Shown: piece after piece, positions 1-8,529 of the stretch | How the letters are laid out: each line of letters starts with the position of its first letter | Position numbering within the stretch: position 1 is the stretch's first letter | Source of the DNA: Histomonas meleagridis | Lineage: Eukaryota > Parabasalia > Tritrichomonadida > Dientamoebidae | NCBI GenBank assembly: GCA_020186115.1 | Contig: WSYJ01000001.1 | Coordinates: 1,178,001 to 1,242,000, forward strand | Length of the DNA stretch: 64,000 bases | Direction of reading: 5' to 3' | Program-made: the position numbers and the translations under genes | Notes under the pieces: model-generated | What the model was told of the DNA's origin: nothing | The model's input: the letters and a program-made list of their open reading frames with translations, nothing else | Database searches by the model: none

Positions 1-1
1 T

Positions 2-652
2 TCATCCTCAAGTGACAGTGATAAAAAGTCTGAATCTGATACAGAAAGTGACAAGCCAACATCTTCATCTTCCTCCTCCTCATCTGACGAAGAAGCACGC
101 AAAGCCGAAGAGATCAGACTCGCTGAAGAGAAGCGAAGAGCTGAAGAAGAAAGATTAGCCGAAGAAGCTCGCAAGGCCGAAGAGGCCAGAATCGCAGAGG
201 AAAAGCGCAAAGCCGAAGAGGCGCGCAAGGCAGAAGAAGCTCGTCTTGCAGAGGAGGCACGCAAAGCAGAAGAAGCGCGAATAGCAGAAGAAAAGCGTAA
301 GGCCGAAGAGGCGCGCAGAGCTGAAGAGGCACGACTTGCAGAAGAGGCACGCAAAGCCGAAGAAGCACGTAAGGCAGAGGAAGCACGACTTGCAGAGGAA
401 GCACGCAAAGCTGAAGAGGCACGACTTGCAGAGGAAGCACGCAAAGCTGAAGAAGCACGCAAGGCTGAAGAAGAAAGATTGGCCGAAGAGAAGCGCAAGG
501 AAGAAGAGGCCAAAGCTGAGGAGGCAAAGACAGACAGCGAATCGAGCAGCGACGACGAGAGCTTGTCCACACCAACACTTACACCATCACCATCAACTTC
601 CTCAACTTCATCATCTGCATCTTCCTCGTCAAGCAGTGAGTCAGAGGACTAA
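2..652 (+). CDS. Ala/Glu/Arg/Lys-rich repeat protein, 5'-partial
   Basis: The reading frame is open from the left edge to TAA at 650-652, so the N-terminus lies outside the window. Three segments are visible: a Ser/Asp/Lys/Thr-rich acidic stretch (about residues 1-30 of the fragment), about 150 residues of degenerate KAEEAR / LAEEAR / RIAEEKR repeats, and a Ser/Thr/Pro-rich tail ending SSESED. The charged periodic repeat predicts a single long alpha-helix or coiled coil; similar stretches occur in TolA-like and cytoskeletal proteins, but composition alone does not give a function. GC is higher than in the surroundings because GAA/GAG/GCA/CGC codons dominate. The long antisense frame over the repeat is a by-product. 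Sure of the CDS, not of its role. Confidence 0.85.
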   Translation, partial: SSSSDSDKKSESDTESDKPTSSSSSSSSDEEARKAEEIRLAEEKRRAEEERLAEEARKAEEARIAEEKRKAEEARKAEEARLAEEARKAEEARIAEEKRKAEEARRAEEARLAEEARKAEEARKAEEARLAEEARKAEEARLAEEARKAEEARKAEEERLAEEKRKEEEAKAEEAKTDSESSSDDESLSTPTLTPSPSTSSTSSSASSSSSSESED

Positions 653-1164
653 ATATTCCAGTAAAAACCCATTGAATTAATCTGTGCTTTCAAAGTGAAA
701 TACGAAAATTTGATAGTCATAATTCGCACCACAACATGCAAAAATGGTTTGTGGCTAATGTAGTCTCGATACGTTAGAAAAGATTTAATGCATGCGAACC
801 TCTAGCGACTTGATATTTCTTCATTATTGTGAAATTTCCAATTACTAAATTGCTCTTCCTTCCTTAAAGCAAACTTTGTTTTAATTAAAATTTACGAATA
901 AACTCTAATTTATTTAATAAAAAAAGGAAAAAAAACAGAGGTATGGCAAAAAAACTTTCAGAACTTTTGCTACCAATGCTTACTTTCAAAGGATGGAATT
1001 CATAAACTGTTATCTAGGGTTGAATTCGTGAAGATGGGCTCGAAGAGTTTTTCGTTTCATTTTGTTGTTTTCGATATCAAATAATTTCAAAAAAAATTAA
1101 CACAAAATCTTTTATAATTCACACACACAATTCATATGATTTTCATGATACTTATTACTAAAAT

Positions 1165-1491
1165 ATGAAAATATGCAGAAGAATTTTTCGTTTTTTTTTC
1201 TTGACGAAATTAACCGCAATGGATTTTTTGATAGAAATATTAAAAAGTGCTACAAAAATATTCTTTATGTTTTTGAATTTGTTAATCATTGTTAATTTTC
1301 AATTTTCATGTCAACATTGTAATTGTAATTATAATGGTCGACCATTGACTCAATGTAATAAATTAAGTTCAATTAAATTATACCAAAACAAAAAAAAATA
1401 TTATAAACAGATCAAATATTTTCATTTCACTAATTTTCCTTTAAATATTGTTTTGAGTAGAAACGAAATTATGAACAATATGAAACATTAA
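1165..1491 (+). CDS. doubtful small ORF, hypothetical
   Basis: This is an ATG-to-TAA frame of 108 codons. The N-terminal half is hydrophobic (about residues 18-50) with a Cys-rich CQHCNCN patch, the rest basic and Asn/Lys/Tyr-rich, as random AT-rich DNA often encodes. I recognise no family. No M3-like element lies just upstream. It ends just before the ankyrin-family relic, so it could be decayed sequence too. Low confidence that it is a gene. Confidence 0.15.
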   Translation: MKICRRIFRFFFLTKLTAMDFLIEILKSATKIFFMFLNLLIIVNFQFSCQHCNCNYNGRPLTQCNKLSSIKLYQNKKKYYKQIKYFHFTNFPLNIVLSRNEIMNNMKH

Positions 1492-1504
1492 GATGGGAAT
1501 TTAG

Positions 1505-1556
1505 AGATCACTTATTGATGTGAACGAAATCATTCATCATTTGAAGAGCATATGTT
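1505..1556 (+). pseudogene. relic of a DUF3447-type ankyrin gene
   Basis: About 50 bp match, almost base for base, the segment of the ankyrin genes that encodes H-L-C-E-Q-N-H-S-S-F (compare 45256-45307). The run around TGTGAACGAAATCATTCATC is shared apart from one base. Here the frame carries a TGA and a Gln-to-Arg change, and the flanks no longer align, so this is a decayed fragment. Confidence 0.6.
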
Positions 1557-1814
1557 GCTCAAAAAAATATCATTTTAAAGTTATTAAAGAGATGTTTAAG
1601 AGTTTTTCTTTTATAATGAAATTATCATAAAAATTTTATCTGTCCAAGTTACATGGAAAACTGACACTTAAAACAAAAAATTCAAATTTTTCAGCATCTG
1701 ATCCGTATAATGTTGTATAAATATAGACGCCATTATATAAGATGCATGCTAATCTTAAATATGATACATGATAAAAATTAATCAATGTTTTTGATAGGTG
1801 TGTTCGTCAGCGCA

Positions 1815-1892
1815 GACCGTTATGATTTGTAACCGTCTTTGTCATGTTGTAAAAATGCGATAAAAAATTCAAAGAATTAATCGGACGGTTAT
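1815..1892. promoter_or_regulatory. orphan cluster of three M3/Myb-like elements
   Basis: GACCGTTA (1815-1822), TAACCGTC (1830-1837) and GGACGGTTAT (1883-1892) resemble the elements found near many starts here. No start codon of a recognised gene is near: the neighbour to the right is the 3' end of 14-3-3. Confidence 0.4.
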
Positions 1893-2070
1893 GTAAATTG
1901 GGTTCAATCAAAGTCATTCAAATTGCGACGATACCATATTAACACGAGCGTTTCTTTGACACATAAGTTTCAAAAGCATTTGAAATATTCTGAGGATAAA
2001 ACCATTGAAATCAAAGAAAAAGAGACGATAAAACGGTTTTGAAGACGGTGGGAAAATATTGGAGGAATGT

Positions 2071-2784
2071 TTACTGTCCTTGTTCATCACCCCACAATGC
2101 GACGTTATCCTTGAGGAGTTGAAGGATAAGTGTAGCTTCGGAATATTCATCTTCGTCAAGTTCATCAAGAAGATCAACTGCTTCTTTAAAGGCAGCATCT
2201 GCAAGATCTATAGCTTCTTGCTTCTTACCAATGATTTCATAAAGGAAAACTGAATAGTTAAGAGCAAGGCCAAGATATGCTGGGTTAGCTTTGTTCAATT
2301 GTTCTTTTGCAATCGCGAGTGCCTTTTCATAAGCTTCATTAGCCTTCTTTGAGCCTTCAGCGCGGTCAGCTTCATCTTTAAATTCGACTGAGTAACGGTA
2401 ATAGTCGGCCTTTAATTTCTCATAAAAGACCTTTGTGACTGCATCTTGGTTATCCTTAATGAGCTTAGAATCAGTAAGGTCGATTAATTCCTTGCAATAT
2501 TGGTCAAGTTCTTTTGTAAGTGATTCTTTAAGTGCTGTAAGCTTTTCTACTCTTTCTGGGACATTCTTAACACTGTCATCTTCAAGGAAGGCATTAACTG
2601 TACGGAGGGTACTACGGCATGAACCAGTGAGTGCCTTATAAGCAACTGAGAGGAGATTTCTTTCATCTGGATTTAATTCGCATCCCATGTCAATGATCTC
2701 GTTAATGTACTTGATAACATCTTGATAGCGCTCCGCTTGGTCAGCGACACGTGCCATGAAGAATTTCAACTCGCGATTCGACAT
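2071..2784 (-). CDS. 14-3-3 protein
   Basis: The 237-residue protein has the usual 14-3-3 length and spans the whole fold. Landmarks are the N-terminal LKFFMARVADQAERYQDV helix, RNLLSVAYKALTGSCRS (family RNLLSVAYKN), KVFYEKLKADYYRYSVEF (family KVFYLKMKGDYYRY) and LGLALNYSVFLYEI (family LGLALNFSVFYYEI). The basic phosphopeptide pocket residues (Lys, Arg, Arg-Tyr) are present in these motifs. The C-terminal tail is short and acidic-polar. It should act as a cytosolic dimer that binds phospho-Ser/Thr motifs in kinases and other clients; several kinases are encoded nearby, but that is not evidence of partnership. ATG at 2784 is the first in frame, with GCGGTT-type elements 50-95 bp upstream. Confidence 0.97.
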   Translation of the reverse strand: MSNRELKFFMARVADQAERYQDVIKYINEIIDMGCELNPDERNLLSVAYKALTGSCRSTLRTVNAFLEDDSVKNVPERVEKLTALKESLTKELDQYCKELIDLTDSKLIKDNQDAVTKVFYEKLKADYYRYSVEFKDEADRAEGSKKANEAYEKALAIAKEQLNKANPAYLGLALNYSVFLYEIIGKKQEAIDLADAAFKEAVDLLDELDEDEYSEATLILQLLKDNVALWGDEQGQ

Positions 2785-2831
2785 TGGAAAAAATGTAACT
2801 GATATTCACATTCAATTTTGATAATATGTGT

Positions 2832-2880
2832 TGCGGTTATTATAGCATCCCCGGCCATGTCAAATTTGAGTGTAACCGCT
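2832..2880 (-). promoter_or_regulatory. M3-like elements upstream of 14-3-3
   Basis: TGCGGTTAT (2832-2840) and TAACCGCT (2873-2880) form an inverted pair about 50 and 90 bp upstream of the 14-3-3 ATG. They are GCGGTT variants of the AACGGTT motif seen elsewhere. Confidence 0.45.
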
Positions 2881-2914
2881 TGGTCTGCGGCCCGAAAAGT
2901 GCCACTTTACTTCG

Positions 2915-2928
2915 TTTTTTTTTTTTTT

Positions 2929-2959
<31 letters not shown>
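2915..2959. repeat. poly-T tract (26 T, C, 18 T)
   Basis: A homopolymer of 44 T with a single C lies between the 14-3-3 promoter and the 3' end of the TKL kinase gene. It is prone to length error in sequencing. On the minus strand it is poly-A downstream of the kinase stop, so it could mark a retro-inserted tail or be simple slippage. Confidence 0.8.
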
Positions 2960-3002
2960 AAGACAAAATTTTTAAATTTTTTTTCATTTTTATTTATAAT
3001 CA

Positions 3003-5984
3003 TCAACAATATTTAACTAATGAATTCACACAATATTCAATTATCGAGTCGACACCATTATCATTTTCATATCGAAATGGTAACTGTTCCAAATATTGCA
3101 TGAAATATCTCTTTTGTAAATACACTAAAAATCGTTTATCTTTACATAAACTGATTAAAAACACAATGAAATTTGATGCCGCGTTAAACGATGTTTCACT
3201 TTTATATAAATATTTCAAAATCGTGTTACAAAATTCGATATTAACGTCGAACTTTTGCATCAAATTTATCATTTTTAATACCAATTTACCAATTGATTTA
3301 CAAATTTCTTCATCATTTTCATTAATTTTTTCGATTGTAATCTTCCAAAACTTATCATTAATTATCTTATTAAACAAATCTTCATTAAATGATCTCATTA
3401 TTTTTAATGAAGATAAAACATATTTCTTATCTTTGTTTTCAAGACCTTTTTGTGTTAACTTCAACAATTTCTTAAAGTTAAAATCATTATATCTCTTAAC
3501 TAAAGATGCTATAGTATGTGCAATTTCCATATCTTTAGTTTCCTTATATTTCATTATTAAGTTCTCCCAAACATTACGTCTTACTTCTTCATCTTGACAC
3601 ATTGGGATTCGTTCTATTAAGAAAAGCGTTTGTGAAAATGCGTTTTCTGTTTCTAATCCATCAGTAATGAAATTCCATACTTCGTTATTACTTAACATTG
3701 GTCTTAAAGTACTAACTCTTGCAACAATATGTAATAAAGGTAAAACGCTATCGAAACATTTATATTTGATACAATTCGATACTAAAAACTTATATATTAT
3801 AATTCCCATCTTTTCATTAATGTCACATGTTTGACTTAATAACGAAATTGATATTAAATGTAAATGTTGTTGTAATGCACTACGTCCTTCAAGTTTAACT
3901 TCTTCTACATTTAACATCTTCTTAACTTCGTCAGGATTATCATCGCACATCTTTGATAATTGTTTCATGAATAAACTTAAAAATGTTAATGATTGACATG
4001 ATATTGGTATAAACTCTTTACGTGCACCAAATGCATTAACCATATAATTAAAGAAAGTGACTGAAAACTGTGGCTTTAATTGCTTGAAGATCTTTAATGG
4101 TAATTCGATATTAATACGTTCAATGTTTGGCGTTATTAATGATTGTATGATTTCGATAATCGCGTGCGATTGATTTGATTGTAATAATGTATCAATGATT
4201 GATTCAATGTCATCAATATGTGACGCAATTAACTTAAATGATGAAATTGCATACTGTGGTTGTGGATCAAGTAAATTTAATAATCCTTTGATGATTTGGT
4301 CCAAATTTAATACATCTAAAAGATCATTTCGTACTAACATCGCTTTGAAGATATCAAATGCTGCTTCCTGAACAGGTATCGAATATAATTGACTAATAAG
4401 ACGTAACATATCTTGAAAGAGTTGCGATGATAATGGATAATCATGTTTGTACAGTTGTTGTAATATAGTTAATGCTGTCGGATCTAATGGATTAAGTGTG
4501 TGGACTTTAGTGAGAATGGAACTCTCTTCTTTTGCGGCTAAGTCATTGGCTTTCTTCATGATTTGAACGTGCTGTTGCTTGGTTCGTGAAACCCATTTCT
4601 CAAATGCTTTCATGTCGGTGTCTTCAGTAAATTTGGCTAATCCATTTTCAAGTGATTCGCGGACTTTTTGCATCTTGGGACGCTTGTTTGGATCTTGTTT
4701 CCAACATTGACGAATTAGACGCGCCATACTTTTCGGCGTGTCATTTGGTATTGTTGGTCGAATCTTTTTTTCTAAAACAAGTGCGGCTATTTGTACAGGA
4801 CGAAGAAACTCTGAATATGGAATACCACCAGTAAGAAGTTCCCATAAAACTATGCCATATGAATATGTATCTGCTGACGTATCATATGGAGTAGTACTTG
4901 GCGCTAAAACTTCTGGAGCAGTCCATTGAACAGTACCAAGTTCAGTGGTCATCCTTGGGCCAGTAATACGAGATATACCAAAGTCACAAATAATTGCATT
5001 CATATCATCATCAAGTAAAACATTTTGTGATTTGAAATCTCGATGAACAAAATGCATCGCAGCTAAATATTCAAGACCACGAGCCATACACGTAGCAATT
5101 TTAAGCTTATCAACAGGTGTTAAAGGTTTCTTTTCTTTAGAATGAAGATTATCGAAAAGTGAACCGTTACCGATATAAGTCGTTGCAATACAAAAAGGCG
5201 GGGTGACCGTTACACCAACAAAATTGAGAAGATTGGGGTGGTCCAATCTGAGGAGTGCATCAAGTTCTCGTTTAAGGCTAAGAACATTACGCTCACCAAA
5301 TTTTATTTGTTTAAGTTCTTTAACTGCAATCTCTTTGCCTGTTTTCTTGAATGTAGCAAGATTAACAGTAGCATATGCACCTTTTCCAATTGGTTTAATA
5401 ATTTCAAAATCTGAATGCTCAATAATACCAGTCCTAGATTGTTCTTTTCCAGTCGGTGGTGATTTTAATATTAATTTGATATCATCAAGTTTTTCATTTA
5501 AGGCATCTGCTATGGAAACTTTAAACTTAGATATCTTTGGAGCAATCAAATCATGAATTACTTTAATGTCAAGATAATGTGCATATGTTAAAGAAGTAGA
5601 AAATGTAAATGCAGAAATAAGAAGTGCAGTTGATTGAGTTGACCAAGCACTCCAAAGTAACGAAAGTTCATCGTATTGTTTAGATATGTTGTTCTGTAAA
5701 AGATAGGGTAGGAAATTTTGTTTTGTGTATTGAGAACAAAATGCAATAAATCCAGAACAAGTTACGAAAAAATCAAAAAGAATCTTTGAATCACGTGTAG
5801 AAATGAATCCGCATTTATTCTTTTTGAAAGCTAAACGAAATGCATTTAAATTTGTCATGATAAGACTAATTTTATAACGCCCAAATGCTACTGTAGGGGC
5901 CACCTTCTCCATGCATTTATATGCTTCACTTAAATATAAATTCCATTGTGCTGAATCTGTTGGAAGGTTTTTTAGTTCGTTCAT
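3003..5984 (-). CDS. TKL-family protein kinase with helical C-terminal region
   Basis: 993 residues. An N-terminal ~190-residue helical region of unknown role precedes a complete kinase domain (about 193-450): glycine loop GKGAYATV at 200-207, IAVK lysine K222, HRDFKSQN with D316, DFG at 334-336, APE at 356-358. HRDFKSQNVLL and DTYSYGIVLWELLTGGIPY are typical of the tyrosine-kinase-like (TKL) group, which phosphorylates Ser/Thr. All catalytic residues are present, so it should be active. Residues ~480-993 are Leu/Ile-rich helices resembling ARM/HEAT repeats, probably a protein-binding scaffold; this layout recurs in expanded parabasalid TKL kinases. The start ATG at 5984 follows an M3-like element by about 30 bp. 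Substrate unknown. Confidence 0.9.
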   Translation of the reverse strand: MNELKNLPTDSAQWNLYLSEAYKCMEKVAPTVAFGRYKISLIMTNLNAFRLAFKKNKCGFISTRDSKILFDFFVTCSGFIAFCSQYTKQNFLPYLLQNNISKQYDELSLLWSAWSTQSTALLISAFTFSTSLTYAHYLDIKVIHDLIAPKISKFKVSIADALNEKLDDIKLILKSPPTGKEQSRTGIIEHSDFEIIKPIGKGAYATVNLATFKKTGKEIAVKELKQIKFGERNVLSLKRELDALLRLDHPNLLNFVGVTVTPPFCIATTYIGNGSLFDNLHSKEKKPLTPVDKLKIATCMARGLEYLAAMHFVHRDFKSQNVLLDDDMNAIICDFGISRITGPRMTTELGTVQWTAPEVLAPSTTPYDTSADTYSYGIVLWELLTGGIPYSEFLRPVQIAALVLEKKIRPTIPNDTPKSMARLIRQCWKQDPNKRPKMQKVRESLENGLAKFTEDTDMKAFEKWVSRTKQQHVQIMKKANDLAAKEESSILTKVHTLNPLDPTALTILQQLYKHDYPLSSQLFQDMLRLISQLYSIPVQEAAFDIFKAMLVRNDLLDVLNLDQIIKGLLNLLDPQPQYAISSFKLIASHIDDIESIIDTLLQSNQSHAIIEIIQSLITPNIERINIELPLKIFKQLKPQFSVTFFNYMVNAFGARKEFIPISCQSLTFLSLFMKQLSKMCDDNPDEVKKMLNVEEVKLEGRSALQQHLHLISISLLSQTCDINEKMGIIIYKFLVSNCIKYKCFDSVLPLLHIVARVSTLRPMLSNNEVWNFITDGLETENAFSQTLFLIERIPMCQDEEVRRNVWENLIMKYKETKDMEIAHTIASLVKRYNDFNFKKLLKLTQKGLENKDKKYVLSSLKIMRSFNEDLFNKIINDKFWKITIEKINENDEEICKSIGKLVLKMINLMQKFDVNIEFCNTILKYLYKSETSFNAASNFIVFLISLCKDKRFLVYLQKRYFMQYLEQLPFRYENDNGVDSIIEYCVNSLVKYC

Positions 5985-6012
5985 TTTCTGTTATAAAATT
6001 GTCATAACGAGA

Positions 6013-6020
6013 GACCGTTA
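6013..6020 (-). promoter_or_regulatory. M3-like element of TKL kinase gene
   Basis: GACCGTTA lies 29-36 bp upstream of the kinase ATG on the minus strand, the common spacing in this window. Confidence 0.5.
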
Positions 6021-6327
6021 ATAATAATATTTATATAATATTTATCTAGAAGGAAATGAATTTAAAATAAAAACAATGAAATTTGGAAACAATAAAGACC
6101 ATTTGCAAATGATTTCAGAGAAGATAAGAAATAATTTTGTAAAAGTAAATTTATTATATAATCAATGTTGTCAATAAGTGAACAATTAGAAACGTATACT
6201 GTAAGTTATCTCGAATATTGCAAATAATGCATTAAATGTAGAATTGATAAATTGTTATGAAATGCAATAATTAATCAATTTTAAAAAATTCGTTTAATTT
6301 CAATTGGAACAAACTTAGTCAAATTCA

Positions 6328-7686
6328 ATGAAAAGAAAGAACATTAAGAAAGAAAATCAGAAAAAAAATAAAAATACTGAAACTACTGAAGAAGAAAAGC
6401 CTAGTAGAACTACCACAATAAGGACAAGATCTTCAAGCACAAAAAAAAATTCATCAGAAAAAAAGACTCGAGATAGATCAAGTAGTACACGTGAAGCACC
6501 AACGTCTGAGTCTTGTATGACAACAAGATCAAGAGCAAAGTCAAAGACTAAAAAATCATCAGATGAAATTGAAGATTACCCAAGTCCAAAGAAAGTCAAA
6601 AAAAAGGTGACAAAATCAAAACCAACACCTAAAACCAAAATTGAGTCACCAAAGTCAGAAGTTAAAACGCCCAAAGTATCCCTTTCACCAAAAAAGAAAG
6701 CAATATCAAAACCTAAAAAGACAGATTACACACTTTCAGAGTGCTTAACATACCTTAACACCGAAGAAGGAAGTATTCCACTTCCAGGGCGAGAAGACAA
6801 AATTGCGTTTGTTAATAATTTTATTGAACATGTATTTAATTCTGAACCACATTCTTTCAATCTCCTCTTTATTTCCGGTAGCCCAGGCACTGGCAAGACA
6901 GCCACGCTCAAACATTGTTTACAAATTCTTCCCACACTACAACAAGTTCGTTTTGTTAATTGTAAAACAGATCCACCGCCATCGCCAATCACCAAATCCA
7001 CTCGTCCGAAGCCAATTCTTTTAATTCTTGACGAAGTTGAATCTCTTCCACATCTCAAAGAATTAATTTTAAATTGCAAACGTTTTAACTGTTCAATTAT
7101 TGGAATCAGTAATGCGCATGACGACTCGATAGCGATTAGTGCGCAATCGATACAAACCAATGCTCAATCGATAATGTTTAATTCATATACTACAACTGAG
7201 TTAAAGAATATTATCACTGAACGAATTGGAGGCTCATGTTCAAACATTAGTGAACAAGCGCTTTTGTATATATCGAAGAAAGTTGGGCAGAATCATGGCG
7301 ACGCACGAAGTGTAATTTCGACATTAAATTATGTGTTAACAGAAGCTATTTCACGAGGAATGGAGCAACTCGACGTGAAAACAACAATGGAATTACTTGA
7401 AGAGCAAAATGAAGTTAATGAAAGCGATGAAATATTAAAAGAAATTCCAATCGTTGAACAAATTGCTTTAGTTTCGATATATAAAATGCCGGGTAAAAAT
7501 TGGCGTGACGAATTTGTGAGACTGCTGAATGCGAAACATATTAAAGAAGATATTAATCCTGTTGATATATTCGATAGATTGGATGCTTACGGATTTGTTA
7601 TTGGCGGTGTGAAGAATCCGAAATGCAGATTGACTGTAAAACAGTTGAAAGAAGGATTGGACCCAATTGCAGCTTCTCTTGTTTAG
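6328..7686 (+). CDS. ORC1/CDC6-like AAA+ ATPase
   Basis: 452 residues. Residues 1-135 are basic, Lys/Ser/Thr-rich and disordered, with SPKK-type motifs suited to DNA binding or CDK control. The AAA+ module follows: GSPGTGKT Walker A at 184-191, LILDEVE Walker B at 232-238, sensor 1 around GISNAHD (259-265), sensor 2 GDARSV at 324-329. The C-terminal ~80 residues fit the winged-helix domain of ORC1/CDC6. This protein should bind ATP and mark replication origins in the nucleus and help load MCM. No BAH domain is present, so it is either a short ORC1 or CDC6; in many protists one protein serves both. The 3' end of the gene is duplicated just downstream. Confidence 0.88.
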   Translation: MKRKNIKKENQKKNKNTETTEEEKPSRTTTIRTRSSSTKKNSSEKKTRDRSSSTREAPTSESCMTTRSRAKSKTKKSSDEIEDYPSPKKVKKKVTKSKPTPKTKIESPKSEVKTPKVSLSPKKKAISKPKKTDYTLSECLTYLNTEEGSIPLPGREDKIAFVNNFIEHVFNSEPHSFNLLFISGSPGTGKTATLKHCLQILPTLQQVRFVNCKTDPPPSPITKSTRPKPILLILDEVESLPHLKELILNCKRFNCSIIGISNAHDDSIAISAQSIQTNAQSIMFNSYTTTELKNIITERIGGSCSNISEQALLYISKKVGQNHGDARSVISTLNYVLTEAISRGMEQLDVKTTMELLEEQNEVNESDEILKEIPIVEQIALVSIYKMPGKNWRDEFVRLLNAKHIKEDINPVDIFDRLDAYGFVIGGVKNPKCRLTVKQLKEGLDPIAASLV

Positions 7687-7758
7687 AGAAGAATTATAAA
7701 TATTCATTAAATAAAAATTTTTTATATAGAAATTTAAGATCTTAATAATAAGAATTGA
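7550..7758 (+). repeat. direct repeat, copy 1: 3' end of ORC1/CDC6 gene and flank
   Basis: This stretch covers the last ~45 codons of the ATPase gene and ~70 bp of 3' flank. It is repeated at 7816-7968 at about 90% identity apart from one internal deletion of about 54 bp in copy 2. Confidence 0.8.
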
Positions 7759-7815
7759 TTTAACTTTCATATTATTTCAATTCCAATTTATTCATTTGAA
7801 AACATTTTGCAAAAA

Positions 7816-7968
7816 ATATTAATCCTGTTGATATATTCGATAGATTGGATGCATACGGATTTGTTATTGGCGGTGTGAAGAATACAAAGTGCAGATTGAC
7901 TGTAAAACAGTTGAAAGATGGATTGGACTCAATTGCAATCGAAATTTAAAATCTTAATAATCATAAAT
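7816..7968 (+). pseudogene. duplicated fragment of ORC1/CDC6 C-terminus
   Basis: Copy 2 starts with the same run as the gene (ATATTAATCCTGTTGATATA) and still encodes most of the winged-helix end (FDRLDAYGFVIGGVKN, CRLTVKQLKDGLD). It has no start codon, and the region corresponding to the original stop and proximal 3' flank is deleted. The later flank (GAAATTTAAAATCTTAATAA) aligns again with 7728-7747. It is a local tandem duplication, not a gene. Confidence 0.85.
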
Positions 7969-8529
7969 AATTTATTATAGAAGAAATTTCTTCTATTATA
8001 ATAACTTAATAAAATCAAGAAAGGAAATTAATATTAAAGTGATATTAATATCTATAAATTTAGATATTTTTACTATTAGATCTACTTCTTCTTAACTTTG
8101 TTCAAGATGTTTATGCATGAATTAGAATTGAAATTCCATTCGAAAAAAATTTAAAAATTATTATAAGTTCTTCGAGATAACGCTTTTTTCCACATATAAC
8201 AAGTGGAATTTCATTTCCTCTATTTTTAATAATATTTGCACATAGAGATTATGCAAAATTAAACAAATTGGGTTCTAAAATCGTTTTTTACAATTCACTA
8301 ACAACGGGGAGAATGTATCACCAAAATAAAATGAACAAAAACTCTCTGTACCCTTTCATTAATTAATATTTTCATCACCTTTCAATGGAGAATGTGCGAG
8401 TATCATTGGCTGAATCTGGGAAAGTTTCTACTTTTCAAAACTACTCAAACTCACGAGAGGAATCGTATTTGCTGTTTGGAATTCGTTCATTAAAATGAAA
8501 TTATTTTCAAAAAAGTTCTTTAGAGAGTT
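7969..8529. other. intergenic, nothing recognised
   Basis: AT-rich sequence between the 3' end of the ORC1 duplication and the 3' end of the convergent RIC1-like gene. I see no frame, RNA or promoter motif. Confidence 0.6.

Larger units (their letters stand above)
653..2070. other. gene-poor stretch between repeat protein and 14-3-3
   Basis: This is 1.4 kb of AT-rich DNA without a convincing conserved gene. It holds a weak 108-codon frame (1165-1491), a short ankyrin-family relic (about 1505-1556) and an orphan cluster of promoter-like elements (1815-1892), each listed separately. Confidence 0.6.

Noticed and set aside
114-578. 154-codon antisense frame over the KAEEAR repeat
   Set aside because: Leu/Pro/Cys-rich by-product of the repeated GAA/GCA codons on the other strand; a partial sense frame explains the region better.
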